Positions 36,648 through 45,535 of a stretch of DNA of 64,000 nucleotides are shown here, one piece after another (the first letter of the stretch is position 1; every line of letters begins with the position of its first letter). Below the pieces are notes generated by a model, which saw nothing but the letters and a program-made list of their open reading frames with translations, was not told where the DNA came from and did no database searches. Source of the stretch: Devosia sp. Lineage in GTDB: Bacteria > Pseudomonadota > Alphaproteobacteria > Rhizobiales > Devosiaceae. The position numbers were made by a program, and so were the translations under genes. The stretch covers positions 310,001-374,000 of the forward strand of contig NZ_JAGIAW010000007.1 in the NCBI RefSeq assembly GCF_017744655.1, written 5' to 3'.

Positions 36648-37532
36648 GTGTCAAAACGCGTCCGCACCGCCGTCTTTCCTGTCGCTGGCCTCGGAACCCG
36701 CTTCCTGCCTGCCACCAAGGCGATGCCGAAGGAAATGCTGACCGTGGTGGACCGTCCGCTGATTCAATATGCGGTGGACGAAGCGCGCGAAGCGGGGATC
36801 GAGCATTTCGTCTTCGTCACCGGCCGCAACAAGGGCGTCATCGAGGACCATTTCGATCGGCAGTTCGAGCTGGAAACGACTCTGGAAGTGCGCGGCAAGG
36901 ACGAAGCCTTGCGTGAACTGCAAAAGGATCTGCCTTCGGCGGGCCGCACCAGCTTTACTCGCCAGCAGGAGCCGCTGGGCCTCGGCCACGCCGTCTGGTG
37001 TGCGCGCGATATTGTTGGGGACAATCCCTTTGCGCTGCTCCTGCCCGATATGCTCTTCAAGGGCGAGCCGGGCGTCCTCAAGCAGATGATGGATGCCTAT
37101 GAGGAAACTGGCGGCAATGTCATCGCGGTGGAAGAAGTGCCGCATGACGAGGTGTCGTCCTATGGCGTCATCGGGCGCGGCGATGGCCCGGACACGGGTT
37201 TCAAGCTGACCCAGATGGTCGAAAAACCCAAGAAGGAAGACGCGCCGTCAAACCTCATCATTTCGGGCCGCTATATCCTGCAGCCGGAAATCTTCTCGCT
37301 GCTTGCTGAGCAGACCAAGGGCGCGGGCGGCGAAATCCAGCTCACCGACGCCATGCAGACCCTGATGCACCAGCAGAGTTTCACCGGCGTCAAATATGTC
37401 GGCAAGAGCTTCGACTGCGGCTCCAAGATCGGCTTCCTGACGGCCAATGTGGTCTATGCGCTGGAGCGCGACGACATTCGTCCCGGCTTCATCCGCGAAC
37501 TTCGTAAGCTCGATCTCGAAGAGCAGCTCTAG
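36648..37532 (+). CDS. galU: UTP-glucose-1-phosphate uridylyltransferase
   Basis: 294 residues. The nucleotide-binding start [39 protein letters not shown] and the motifs [13 protein letters not shown] and [21 protein letters not shown] are characteristic. It makes UDP-glucose from UTP and glucose 1-phosphate for exopolysaccharide, LPS and GalE. A repeat element follows the stop. Confidence 0.96.
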   Translation: MSKRVRTAVFPVAGLGTRFLPATKAMPKEMLTVVDRPLIQYAVDEAREAGIEHFVFVTGRNKGVIEDHFDRQFELETTLEVRGKDEALRELQKDLPSAGRTSFTRQQEPLGLGHAVWCARDIVGDNPFALLLPDMLFKGEPGVLKQMMDAYEETGGNVIAVEEVPHDEVSSYGVIGRGDGPDTGFKLTQMVEKPKKEDAPSNLIISGRYILQPEIFSLLAEQTKGAGGEIQLTDAMQTLMHQQSFTGVKYVGKSFDCGSKIGFLTANVVYALERDDIRPGFIRELRKLDLEEQL

Positions 37533-37550
37533 GGCGAAGCGGGACAATCT

Positions 37551-37626
37551 CACGGTGTCATTCCCGCGAAAGCGGGAATCTCAATCTTGGCGTAAAACAG
37601 GGATTCCCGCTTCCGCGGGAATGACG
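37551..37626. repeat. Dispersed inverted-repeat element, copy C
   Basis: CACGGTGTCATTCCCGC-gaaa-GCGGGAAT, about 25 less conserved bases, then ATTCCCGC-ttcc-GCGGGAATGACG. It has the two-hairpin form of copies A and D and lies between convergent genes. Confidence 0.85.
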
Positions 37627-37654
37627 CCGGGCGAGGGGGAGCCTCCCTCTTTCC

Positions 37655-38986
37655 CTAGCGTGCGATCGTGACGCCCAGGCTCACCTGATGGGTCTGGGTG
37701 TTGCCGTTGGAATTGTCGGTATTGCCGTAGCCGTAATCGGCATTCAGGCTCGTATGGGCGTTGAAGACATAGTCGGCACCAGCCCCGAGCCCGAGGCGGC
37801 GCTCGGTGGTGCCGGTGCCGACGAGTTCGGAATTGCTCCAATTGGCCGAGGCGCGCAGGCGCAGCCATGTATTGACCGTATACTGGGCATTGGTGAAGGC
37901 GGTATATTGGATGCGGGCATTGCCCGGATTGTCGGCGCCGGCCGGGGCGAGTGCGGTTTCGAGCCCGGCGGTCAGTTTCACCGTTGAATCGGGCGTGTAG
38001 CTGACTTCTGCCCCATAGAGCTGGGCGCGAATGGCGCCGAGCGTCGCTTCATCGAAGACGCGTTCGCCAATGCCCACCGAGGCGCTGGCCGACCAGATGT
38101 TGTTCCACTTGCCGGCAATGCCGGCGCGCAGCGAACGATTGGTGGCGTTGGGATAGGTGCCGAGGCTGGCCGTCGGCACATCGAAAATATCGCGCTGCAC
38201 TTCGCCTTCCCCGAATACCTCGAAGATGGGTGTGATCTGGTAGCCGAGCCGGAGATTGGCGCTGGCGGCCCAATAGTTCTGTTCGGCATTGTCGGTTAGG
38301 CCGGTATCGGTGCGGTCGGTTGGGCCATAGACGGTGCGGTCGATGCCCGCGCCGACGCCGACATTGAACTTGCCGAACTGGCGGGTAACGCCGAATTCGG
38401 CGCCGCCTGTGAAAATCTGCGGCGGGGTGATGATCGAGGGCGAGAGTCCGGCCGTGCCCGGCAGGTCCTGGCTGAGGCCGATATTGGCGGAGACCGAGGC
38501 TGTGGTGACCGAATCGATCGGCGCGGAGCCCGAAATGGTCAGGCTACCAGAGGCGAGGGTCGGCAAATCCTGGCCGCCGGTCTTGGCTATATCAGCACTG
38601 CCATCGACCACTATGGTGGCGATGCCGCCGGCATGGGTATAGGTGAAGCGCGGCAGGAAATGGGTGACGAAACTGCCTGTACCATTGGAATTGAGATAGG
38701 TGCCGCGCAGGCCCACCGACCAGTCGAGCGGCGCGGTTTCGCTGGTTTCCGGGCCAATGGCGAATTCGGGCGGGACCGGCTGGGCGGGGTAGACGCCCGG
38801 CCGCAGACGGGCATTGGAAAGCGTGGGATCGGAGGCGGTCTGGGGGCGCGGCGCGGCAATGCCGCCGGTGGTCGTTTCATCGACCGGTTCGGTTGCGAGC
38901 AGTGCAGGCGCAGCAAAAGCCGTGCCGGCCATGAGGCCGGCAACCAGGCCCAAGGCCAGGCTCCTGATATGCTGCGACAAAGGCAA
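37655..38986 (-). CDS. Outer-membrane beta-barrel protein
   Basis: 443 residues with a Sec signal (ALGLVAGLMAGTAFAAPA). A low-complexity periplasmic N-terminal part (about 25-90) leads into alternating amphipathic strands (WSVGLRGTYLNSNGTG, FGVTRQFGKFNVGVGAGIDRTVYG, NYWAASANLRLGYQITPIFEVFGEGEV). The last strand is HQVSLGVTIAR. Barrels of this kind (outer membrane beta-barrel, about 400 residues) often accompany exopolysaccharide genes in Rhizobiales. Here galE and galU are close. The transported compound is unknown. Confidence 0.75.
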   Translation of the reverse strand: MPLSQHIRSLALGLVAGLMAGTAFAAPALLATEPVDETTTGGIAAPRPQTASDPTLSNARLRPGVYPAQPVPPEFAIGPETSETAPLDWSVGLRGTYLNSNGTGSFVTHFLPRFTYTHAGGIATIVVDGSADIAKTGGQDLPTLASGSLTISGSAPIDSVTTASVSANIGLSQDLPGTAGLSPSIITPPQIFTGGAEFGVTRQFGKFNVGVGAGIDRTVYGPTDRTDTGLTDNAEQNYWAASANLRLGYQITPIFEVFGEGEVQRDIFDVPTASLGTYPNATNRSLRAGIAGKWNNIWSASASVGIGERVFDEATLGAIRAQLYGAEVSYTPDSTVKLTAGLETALAPAGADNPGNARIQYTAFTNAQYTVNTWLRLRASANWSNSELVGTGTTERRLGLGAGADYVFNAHTSLNADYGYGNTDNSNGNTQTHQVSLGVTIAR

Positions 38987-39071
38987 ATCGCGCTCCGAAA
39001 AACCGGGGGCAAAGAGGGCGCCCCGCGCGCGATCCTTTCAGCTTATGGTTAACGAATACTTGCCTTCTGTC

Positions 39072-39521
39072 TCAAATTGCCTCGACCAGCAGCACGGCGC
39101 CTTCGCTGCCGGTGATGCGAATGCGCTGCCCCGCGGGCAGATCGGGCCCGGAAATGCGCCAGATCGTATCGCCTAGGGTCAGACGGCCGAAGCCCCCGGC
39201 AATGGGTTGCTCGAGCACGGCTTCGTGGCCGACAAAGCTGTCGGCGCGGCGATTGAGATAGGGTCGGTCGGACTGGCTGGGACGGCTGCGGCTCCAGCGC
39301 GTCCAGAGGACGATGGCGACGAGGGCCAGCACACCGAACATCAGCCACTGATAGGGCCAGGCGATGGGCTCGAACAGCACGACAAGCCCGGTTATGAGCC
39401 CCGCGATACCCAGCCACAGGAGATAGCCGCCCGGCACGAAGAGTTCGAGCGCGAGAAGGATGAGCCCGGCAATGATCCAGGCCCATGGGGCATTGGCGGC
39501 AAGAAACGCGATGAGCGCCAT
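39072..39521 (-). CDS. NfeD family membrane protein
   Basis: A 149-residue short NfeD (NfeD1b type): three or four N-terminal helices (WAWIIAGLILLALELFVPGGYLLWLGIAGLITGLVVLF) and a C-terminal OB-fold (GHEAVLEQPIAGGFGRLTLGDTIWRISGPDLPAGQRIRITG). It starts 10 bases after the SPFH gene ends. This SPFH-NfeD pairing is common, and the two probably form a membrane microdomain complex. The start at 39521 follows GGCGAGGC. Confidence 0.92.
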   Translation of the reverse strand: MALIAFLAANAPWAWIIAGLILLALELFVPGGYLLWLGIAGLITGLVVLFEPIAWPYQWLMFGVLALVAIVLWTRWSRSRPSQSDRPYLNRRADSFVGHEAVLEQPIAGGFGRLTLGDTIWRISGPDLPAGQRIRITGSEGAVLLVEAI

Positions 39522-39531
39522 GGTGCCTCGC

Positions 39532-40545
39532 CTAGAACTGGTCGGGTTCGCGCGGCGGCTGGCCGGCGGTGGGCGGACGCGAAGCCGGGCGGGCCGGGGG
39601 TGTAGGGGCGCTGCCGCCAAAGGTTTCGCGGGCGATTTCGGCAATGCCGCCAATGGCACCGATGACGCTCGACGCTTCGACTGGCAGCATCAGCACCTTC
39701 TGGTTGGGCGAGGTCGCGAGCTTGCCCAGGGCCTCGATATAGTTGTTGGCGACGAAGTAGTTGATCGCCTGCACATTGCCCGAGGCGATGGCGTCGGACA
39801 CGAGTTGGGTGGCCTTGGCTTCGGCTTCGGCCGACCGTTCGCGGGCCTCGGCATCGCGGAAGGCGGCTTCGCGGCGGCCTTCTGCTTCGAGCACTTGAGC
39901 CTGCTTTTCGCCTTCCGCCTTGAGGATGGCGGCCTGACGACGGCCTTCGGCTTCCAGAATCGTGGCGCGCTTTTCGCGCTCGGCCTTCATCTGCCGGCCC
40001 ATGGAATCGACGAGATCCTTGGGCGGGTCGATGTCCTTGATTTCGATACGGGTGATTTTCACGCCCCAGGGCGATACTGCCGTATCGACGACGCGCAGCA
40101 GGCGTTCGTTGATTTCGTCGCGGTGGCTCAGGAGTTCATCGAGATCCATCGAGCCCATGACCGTACGGATATTGGTCATGGTCAGGTTGAGAATGGCATT
40201 CTCGAGATTGGAGACTTCGTAGGCGGCGGCGGCCGCATCGAGGATCTGGTAGAAGGTGACGCCATTGGCGGTGATGGAAGCATTGTCGCGGGTGATGACT
40301 TCCTGGTGGGGGACGTCGAGCACCTGCTCCATGACATTGATCTTCTTGCCGATCGTGTCGATGAAGGGAATGATGAGGTTAAGGCCCGGCTTGAGCGTGC
40401 GGGTATATTTGCCAAAACGCTCGACAGTATAATTGTAGCCCTGCGGAATGGTCTTGGCGCCGGCGAACAGAACCAGAATGAGCAGGATGCCGAGGCCGAT
40501 CAGCGTGACGCTGAGGCCGTCGAGAGTGAAGCTGTCGAATTGCAT
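39532..40545 (-). CDS. SPFH/band 7 (stomatin-like, QmcA type) protein
   Basis: 337 residues: one N-terminal helix ([18 protein letters not shown]), the band 7 domain ([32 protein letters not shown]) and then a long charged coiled coil ([43 protein letters not shown]). It ends in a Pro-rich tail. It oligomerises on the inner membrane. A GAGGAG ribosome site precedes ATG 40545. It forms an operon with the NfeD gene. Confidence 0.94.
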   Translation of the reverse strand: MQFDSFTLDGLSVTLIGLGILLILVLFAGAKTIPQGYNYTVERFGKYTRTLKPGLNLIIPFIDTIGKKINVMEQVLDVPHQEVITRDNASITANGVTFYQILDAAAAAYEVSNLENAILNLTMTNIRTVMGSMDLDELLSHRDEINERLLRVVDTAVSPWGVKITRIEIKDIDPPKDLVDSMGRQMKAEREKRATILEAEGRRQAAILKAEGEKQAQVLEAEGRREAAFRDAEARERSAEAEAKATQLVSDAIASGNVQAINYFVANNYIEALGKLATSPNQKVLMLPVEASSVIGAIGGIAEIARETFGGSAPTPPARPASRPPTAGQPPREPDQF

Positions 40546-40702
40546 GATGCGATCTCCTCTTGCGGGCCTTCGCAATATTTACGGTCGCCCAGCGACATAG
40601 GCAACCTTGCGTGGTTTTTTTGCGCAATGGCGCTTGCAGGAGCGGGGCCTTGGGCCTAACCCTTCGGCGAACCTTTCCTTTGCTTTTCTGGAAGTGATGC
40701 CC

Positions 40703-41338
40703 ATGCCGCAGGACGCAAACGCCATTCGTTCCATTCTCTCGCTGGCGCCCGTCGTGCCCGTTATCATTCTCGATGATGTGTCCCAGGCGCGGCCGCTGGC
40801 CGAGGCGCTGGTGGCCGGTGGCCTGCCGGTGCTGGAAGTGACTTTGCGCACGCCCAATGCGCTGAAGGTCATGGAAGAAATGGCCAAGGTGACCGGTGCA
40901 ATCGTTGGTTCGGGCACGGTGCGGCACGCAGCGCATATGAAGGCTTCGGTCGATGCCGGTTGCCGCTTCATGGTATCGCCGGGCGCTTCGCCGCGTCTGC
41001 TCGATGCGGCCGACGACGTCGCCATTCCTCTTTTGCCCGGTATCGGCACCCCGACCGAAGCCATGGCGGCGGCCGAGCGTGGCTACTCGTTCCTCAAATT
41101 CTTCCCGGCCGAAGCGCTGGGTGGCGCGCCGGTGCTGAAAGCCTTTGCGTCGCCGCTGCCCGATATCACCTTCTGCCCGACCGGCGGCATCGATCCGGCC
41201 AAGGCCAAGACCTATCTGAGCCTCCCCAATGTCATCTGCGTGGGCGGCAGTTGGATCATGCCGGCCGATGCGCTGGCAAGCGGCGATTTTGCCCGTATTG
41301 AGGCGCTGGCCAAGGAAGCGAGCGCACTGCGCGGCTAA
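40703..41338 (+). CDS. eda: KDPG/KHG aldolase
   Basis: 211 residues. Conserved segments are VVPVIILDDVSQARPLAEALVAGGLPVLEVTLRTPNAL (with the active-site Glu), GSGTVRHAAHM, FMVSPGASPRLL and FLKFFPAEALGG (Schiff-base Lys), then CPTGGID. It splits 2-keto-3-deoxy-6-phosphogluconate into pyruvate and glyceraldehyde 3-phosphate in the Entner-Doudoroff pathway. No edd is next to it. ATG 40697 is an alternative start. Confidence 0.93.
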   Translation: MPQDANAIRSILSLAPVVPVIILDDVSQARPLAEALVAGGLPVLEVTLRTPNALKVMEEMAKVTGAIVGSGTVRHAAHMKASVDAGCRFMVSPGASPRLLDAADDVAIPLLPGIGTPTEAMAAAERGYSFLKFFPAEALGGAPVLKAFASPLPDITFCPTGGIDPAKAKTYLSLPNVICVGGSWIMPADALASGDFARIEALAKEASALRG

Positions 41339-41363
41339 GTCATTCGGGGGCTCGGGTTTTCGC

Positions 41364-41732
41364 ATGAACAAGCCTTCGCCCCCTTCCGGCCTCGGCCATC
41401 TCCGCATTGTCCTCACGGACAAGGCCTATGTCGGGCCCGGCCGGGCCGACCTGCTTGAAGGCATCGCTCGGACAGGTTCCATTTCCGCTGCCGGCAAGGA
41501 AATGGGCATGAGCTATAAGCGGGCCTGGAGCCTGGTGCAGGCGCTCAACGAGGGGTTCGGAAAACCGCTGGTCGAAACCGCCCGTGGTGGAGCGGCGCAG
41601 GGTGGCGCGTCGCTTACCCCGCTCGGGGAAGATGTGCTGGCACGTTATCGCGCCATGGAGAAGGCGACGGAAGCCGCTATCGCCAATGACGTCAAAGCCC
41701 TGAGGGCAGTGGTTTCCGATATTTCCACATGA
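41364..41732 (+). CDS. ModE-like winged-helix molybdenum regulator
   Basis: 122 residues corresponding to the N-terminal DNA-binding domain of ModE: ADLLEGIARTGSISAAGKEMGMSYKRAWSLVQALNEGFGKPLVETARGGAAQGGASLTPLGEDVL. There is no C-terminal molybdate-binding MOP domain. Such short forms occur in alphaproteobacteria beside modA. It starts 25 bases after eda and overlaps no gene; modA follows within 70 bases, so it probably regulates molybdate uptake. Confidence 0.88.
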   Translation: MNKPSPPSGLGHLRIVLTDKAYVGPGRADLLEGIARTGSISAAGKEMGMSYKRAWSLVQALNEGFGKPLVETARGGAAQGGASLTPLGEDVLARYRAMEKATEAAIANDVKALRAVVSDIST

Positions 41733-41800
41733 ACATATCGCTTGCGAAAGCGAGGCCTTTCCTCCATCGATATGGCCACCCAAACATATCGGAGGCTTCT

Positions 41801-42529
41801 GTGTCCCGCCTGCTGCTTTCCCTTGCCCTTGTGGCCATGAGTTCCGTCCCGGCCTTTGCCGAAACCGTCAATGTCGCCGTCGCCGCCAATTTCACTGCCG
41901 TGGCGGAAGAGCTCGCCGAAATCTTTGAGGCCAAGGGCGAGCATCAGGTCGAGCTGAGCTTTGGGGCCACCGGCCAGCTCTATACCCAGATCACCCAGGC
42001 TGCCCCTTTTGGCGTTTTCCTTGCGGCTGACGATACGCGTCCGCAGAAGGCGATCGACGAGGGTTTTGGCGTCGAAGGCACTGCCTTTGTCTATGCCGAG
42101 GGCCGGTTGGCGCTCTATGCGCCGGGGCGTGACGTGACCGATGGCGAGGCAGCGCTCAAGGGCGACTATAACAAGCTCGCCATTGCCGATCCGGAAGCGG
42201 CCCCCTATGGCAAGGCGGCGATTGAAACCTTGACCGCACTCGGTCTGCTTGAAACGCTGACGCCGAAACTTGTGCAGGGTGAGAACATTTCCCAGACGCT
42301 GCAATTCGTCGAAAGCGGCAATGCCGAACTGGGTTTTGTCGCGGCAAGCCAGGTGCTCGGCAAGGCCGACCAGTGGCTGGTGCCGGCTGAGCTGCATGAG
42401 CCGATCGCGCAGGGCGCGGTGCTGCTCAAGACCGGCGAGAACAATCCGGCTGCCGTCGCTTTCCTTGACTTCCTCAAGTCCGACGAAGCCGTTTCGGTGA
42501 TCGAAGCGTCAGGCTATTCGGTACCATGA
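41801..42529 (+). CDS. modA: Molybdate ABC transporter substrate-binding protein
   Basis: 242 residues with a Sec signal (LLLSLALVAMSSVPAFA). The mature protein has VNVAVAANFTAVAEELAEIFEAKGEHQVELSFGATGQLYTQI, the classic ModA opening that holds oxyanion-binding serine/threonine positions. It has also FLAADDTRP and VESGNAELGFVAASQVL. I chose GTG 41801 with GGAGG five bases upstream; the open frame extends to 41729 without such a site. It overlaps modB by ATGA. Confidence 0.92.
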   Translation: MSRLLLSLALVAMSSVPAFAETVNVAVAANFTAVAEELAEIFEAKGEHQVELSFGATGQLYTQITQAAPFGVFLAADDTRPQKAIDEGFGVEGTAFVYAEGRLALYAPGRDVTDGEAALKGDYNKLAIADPEAAPYGKAAIETLTALGLLETLTPKLVQGENISQTLQFVESGNAELGFVAASQVLGKADQWLVPAELHEPIAQGAVLLKTGENNPAAVAFLDFLKSDEAVSVIEASGYSVP

Positions 42530-43209
42530 TCGGTGGCGACCCGCTGCTTTCCGCAGTTCTGCTGACGCTGGCGCTGGCCGCCAGCGTCACGGTGGTCCTG
42601 CTGGTGGTCGGGTCGCCTCTTGCCTGGTGGCTGGCGCGCAGCCAATGGCGCGGCAAGGAGGCGGTGGGAGCTGTCGTCTCCCTTCCGTTGGTGCTGCCGC
42701 CAACCGTGCTCGGTTTTTATCTTCTTCTCGCGCTCGGGCCCAATGGCCCGGGCGGCGCTCTTGCCGGGCTGTGGGGCGCGCGGACCCTTGCCTTTTCCTT
42801 TGGCGGTCTCGTTATCGGCGCCGCCATTGCCTCGCTCCCCTTCATGGTACAGCCGCTGCGCAATGCCTTTGCCGCTATCGATACCGAGGTGATGGAGGTG
42901 GCCGATACGCTGGGCGCCTCACCGAGACAGCGATTTTTGCGCGTGACGCTGCCGCTCGCCATGCCCGGCTATCTCGTCGGTGCCATCATGGCCTTTGCTC
43001 ATACTATGGGCGAATTCGGCGTGGTGCTGATGATCGGGGGCAATATTCCGGGCCAGACCAAGGTGCTGTCCATCGCCATCTACGATTTTGTCGAGCGACT
43101 GGAATGGGAGAAGGCGCATGTGGTGGCCGGGAGCATGGTGGTCTTCGCGTTCCTGGTGATTTTTTCGACGCTGATGATCGGCAGGCGATCGACGGCGCCG
43201 GTGGGGTGA
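42526..43209 (+). CDS. modB: Molybdate ABC transporter permease
   Basis: 227 residues with about five hydrophobic helices and the EAA loop (VADTLGASPRQRFLRVTLPLAMPGYLVGAIMAFAHTMGEFGVVLMIGGN). The GEFG segment is typical of ModB. It forms the membrane channel for molybdate with a ModC ATPase, but no modC follows. The next feature is a hairpin (43276-43300), then an unrelated gene. Confidence 0.92.
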   Translation: MIGGDPLLSAVLLTLALAASVTVVLLVVGSPLAWWLARSQWRGKEAVGAVVSLPLVLPPTVLGFYLLLALGPNGPGGALAGLWGARTLAFSFGGLVIGAAIASLPFMVQPLRNAFAAIDTEVMEVADTLGASPRQRFLRVTLPLAMPGYLVGAIMAFAHTMGEFGVVLMIGGNIPGQTKVLSIAIYDFVERLEWEKAHVVAGSMVVFAFLVIFSTLMIGRRSTAPVG

Positions 43210-43275
43210 TTTGAGGGTGGCTCTCGGTCTTCAATGCTGCGCCATTCGCGCATAGCGCTCATGGCCTTCTCGGCT

Positions 43276-43300
43276 CAAATCGCGCCACCGGCGCGATTTG
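43276..43300 (+). terminator. Hairpin after modB
   Basis: CAAATCGCGCC-acc-GGCGCGATTTG is an 11-bp perfect stem 67 bases past modB. It has no T tract, so it is only a possible terminator. Confidence 0.5.
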
Positions 43301-43327
43301 CCCTGCGGGACGCCTCAAAGTTGACGA

Positions 43328-43339
43328 CTAACATGTTAG
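43328..43339. promoter_or_regulatory. GntR operator, site 1 (CTAACATGTTAG), with promoter
   Basis: A perfect 12-bp palindrome (14 bp with the flanking A and T), one base after a TTGACG -35-like hexamer at 43321. It lies 40 bases before the lactate dehydrogenase start. Identical palindromes are at 47182 and 48447. A repressor bound here would block the promoter. Confidence 0.75.
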
Positions 43340-43378
43340 TTGCTAGGGCAGGTCGAACGCGCTTTTGGAGCCTCGGCC

Positions 43379-44563
43379 ATGACCGCCATCGACAAGATTC
43401 TCACCGTTGACGAAATGATGCGGGTGGCGCGCCGGCGCGTGCCAAAAATGTTCTTCGAATATGCCGATAGTGGCTCCTATACGGAGGGCACCTATCGCGA
43501 GAACGAGAGCGATTTTAACAAGATCAAGCTCAACCAGAAGGTGGCGGTCAATCTTGAGGGTCGTAACCTCAAGACGAAAATGCTGGGCAAGGAAATCACC
43601 ATGCCCGTGGCCATCGCGCCGGCTGCGACCGGCGGCATGCAGACGGCCGATGGGGAGATCAAGGCGGCAAAGGCTGCTGAAAAGTTCGGCATTCCCTTTT
43701 CGCTCTCGACCATGAGCGTGTGTTCGATCGAGGACATTGCCGAGAACACCACGGCGCCGTTCTGGTTCCAGCTCTATGTGATGCGCGACCGCGACTTCAT
43801 CAATCGCCTGATCGACCGCGCCAAGGCGGCCAAGTGCTCGGCGCTGGTGCTGACGATGGACCTGCAGATCCTCGGGCAGCGCCACAAGGACATCAAGAAT
43901 GGCCTGTCGACGCCGCCAAAATTCACGCCCTACTCGATCTGGCAGATGATGCAACACCCGCTCTGGTGCGCCCGCATGCTGGGGACCAAGCGGCACACCT
44001 TCCGCAATATTGTCGGCCATGTCAGCGGCGATCACGATCTTGCTTCGCTCTCGGCATGGACGGCGAGCCAGTTCGATCCGACGCTCAATTGGGGGGACGT
44101 ACGCTGGATCAAGGAGCGCTTTGGCGGTCCGGTGATCGTCAAGGGCGTGCTCGATGTCGATGACGCGCAGGCGGCGGTCGACAACGGCGCTGATGCGATC
44201 GTTGTTTCCAACCATGGCGGTCGTCAGCTTGATGGCGCGCCTTCGACCATCCGGGTTCTGCCCGAGATCGTCGACAAGGTCGGCCGCCAGACGGAAGTCT
44301 ATCTCGATAGCGGCATTCGCATGGGCCAGGACGTCATCAAGGCGCTGGCCTATGGCGCCAAGGCGACCTTTATCGGCCGGCCGATGCTCTATGGTCTCGG
44401 GGCTGGCGGGGAAGCGGGCGTGACGCGCGTGCTCGAAATCATCCGCAAGGAGCTCGACACCACAATGGCTCTGTGCGGCGAGCGCGACATTCTCAATGTC
44501 GGCCTGCACAATATCTATTCGAACGACATTCCGCCGCGTAGCGCGCCGAAGGCTGGCGCTTAA
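43379..44563 (+). CDS. lldD: FMN-dependent L-lactate dehydrogenase / alpha-hydroxy-acid oxidase
   Basis: 394 residues, close in length to E. coli LldD (396). FMN and substrate residues are seen in FFEYADSGSYTE, IAPAATGGMQ, FWFQLYVMRDR, LTMDLQILGQR and the catalytic His279 of VSNHGGRQLDGAPS, followed by LDSGIRMGQDVIKALAYGA. It oxidises L-lactate or a similar 2-hydroxy acid to the keto acid at the inner membrane. A GGAG precedes ATG 43379. Its promoter carries the GntR palindrome, which ties it to the catabolic genes at 45.5-49.3 kb. Other alpha-hydroxy acids remain possible substrates. Confidence 0.9.
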   Translation: MTAIDKILTVDEMMRVARRRVPKMFFEYADSGSYTEGTYRENESDFNKIKLNQKVAVNLEGRNLKTKMLGKEITMPVAIAPAATGGMQTADGEIKAAKAAEKFGIPFSLSTMSVCSIEDIAENTTAPFWFQLYVMRDRDFINRLIDRAKAAKCSALVLTMDLQILGQRHKDIKNGLSTPPKFTPYSIWQMMQHPLWCARMLGTKRHTFRNIVGHVSGDHDLASLSAWTASQFDPTLNWGDVRWIKERFGGPVIVKGVLDVDDAQAAVDNGADAIVVSNHGGRQLDGAPSTIRVLPEIVDKVGRQTEVYLDSGIRMGQDVIKALAYGAKATFIGRPMLYGLGAGGEAGVTRVLEIIRKELDTTMALCGERDILNVGLHNIYSNDIPPRSAPKAGA

Positions 44564-45054
44564 GTTTCCGTTTCCGAGATTGTGCGCTGATCCTCGATGC
44601 CGGCGGTGAGCTTGCGCCGCCGTCGGTCGGGGCCGGCATAGTCGGGGGCATCGATGAATTCGCGCGGCATGATGTCGAGGCCGGCAATGCGCTTTTGCAG
44701 ATCGGTGGCCGAGAAAGGCTTCTTCAGAAATTCGCTGACCCCGGCATCGCGCGCTTCGGCGATGCGGGTTATGTCCGGTGCTGCCGACATCATGATGACA
44801 GCTGTCGTGCGGTTGGGGCTTTCGATATCGGTCCGCATCTGGCGGACCAGTTCGACGGCGTCCGGCTGGCCCATCATATCATCGAGGATGATCAGGCTAT
44901 AGGAGCGGCTGTCTAGGACAGCTTTCAGTTCGCGCGGGTTCGTGATTTCCAGGACCATGCGATGGCCGAGGCCACGCACCATGGCAGCGATCAGCGAAGC
45001 CATGTTCTCTACCGGATCGGCGACGACGACGCCGTGCTTGACTATTTTGTCCAT
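44560..45054 (-). CDS. Single-domain response regulator (CheY-like) with short tail
   Basis: A 164-residue receiver domain. The phosphorylated Asp is at 58 or 59 (SLIILDDMMG), with the switch Ser near MMSAAPD and the conserved Lys at 111 (FLKKPFS). After residue 125 comes a basic tail (GPDRRRRK) with no output domain. It probably acts by protein contact. It ends tail to tail with the lactate dehydrogenase gene, sharing four bases (TTAA). No kinase gene is nearby. Confidence 0.88.
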   Translation of the reverse strand: MDKIVKHGVVVADPVENMASLIAAMVRGLGHRMVLEITNPRELKAVLDSRSYSLIILDDMMGQPDAVELVRQMRTDIESPNRTTAVIMMSAAPDITRIAEARDAGVSEFLKKPFSATDLQKRIAGLDIMPREFIDAPDYAGPDRRRRKLTAGIEDQRTISETET

Positions 45055-45165
45055 TCCCAGCCCCCTGGAACCGGCAAAAACTCTAGCCTATCAAGGCTGA
45101 CCTGCCGGTTAACGGGGGCGAGGGATGGCCGGAGTCGAAAGGGGTAAAACTCTTTGTCGGGCGCG

Positions 45166-45194
45166 TTGACAGACCGGAGGCTTTTCCCTATGAA
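45166..45194 (+). promoter_or_regulatory. Sigma-70 promoter for rpmJ
   Basis: TTGACA (45166-45171), a 17-base spacer and TATGAA (45189-45194), about 56 bases before the rpmJ start. This is the best consensus promoter in the window. Confidence 0.7.
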
Positions 45195-45249
45195 GAGCGC
45201 AGTTTTTGGGCGCTCTGGCGCCCCTTTTATTTGACCAGGGAATAAGACG

Positions 45250-45375
45250 ATGAAGATCACCAACTCGCTGAAGGCGTTGATGACGCGCCACCGCGCGAAC
45301 AAGCTCGTCCGCCGTCGCGGGCGCGTCTACATCATCAACAAGGTGGACAAGCGCTTCAAGGCCCGCCAGGGCTGA
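45250..45375 (+). CDS. rpmJ: 50S ribosomal protein L36 (zinc-free form)
   Basis: 41 residues: [20 protein letters not shown] ... [17 protein letters not shown]. It has none of the cysteines of the zinc-binding L36, so it is the C-minus (YkgO-like) type usual in alphaproteobacteria. It stands alone with its own promoter and terminator, as is common for this gene. Confidence 0.95.
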   Translation: MKITNSLKALMTRHRANKLVRRRGRVYIINKVDKRFKARQG

Positions 45376-45400
45376 GAACCGGTTCACGGTTTGATTTCAT

Positions 45401-45436
45401 AGGGCCTGCACTCCGGTGCGGGCCCTGTTGCTTTTT
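45401..45436 (+). terminator. Terminator after rpmJ
   Basis: AGGGCCTGCAC-tccg-GTGCGGGCCCT with one mismatch in the stem, followed by GTTGCTTTTT. Confidence 0.8.
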
Positions 45437-45535
45437 GGGGGCTGCGCCAATTTGCTGTTCCGAGCCTAGCGTGTACCCCCATCCCCTCCAGGCTAAGGGA
45501 AGAAGATGAGGGCGAGGTGCCGCCAGCGGCGCTTC

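Noticed and set aside
40607..40702. Upstream extension of eda from 40607
   Set aside because: The added residues have no similarity to the aldolase N-terminus; ATG 40703 matches the family start.
45055..45249. Riboswitch or small RNA before rpmJ
   Set aside because: There is a good promoter but no conserved RNA fold that I can recognise.
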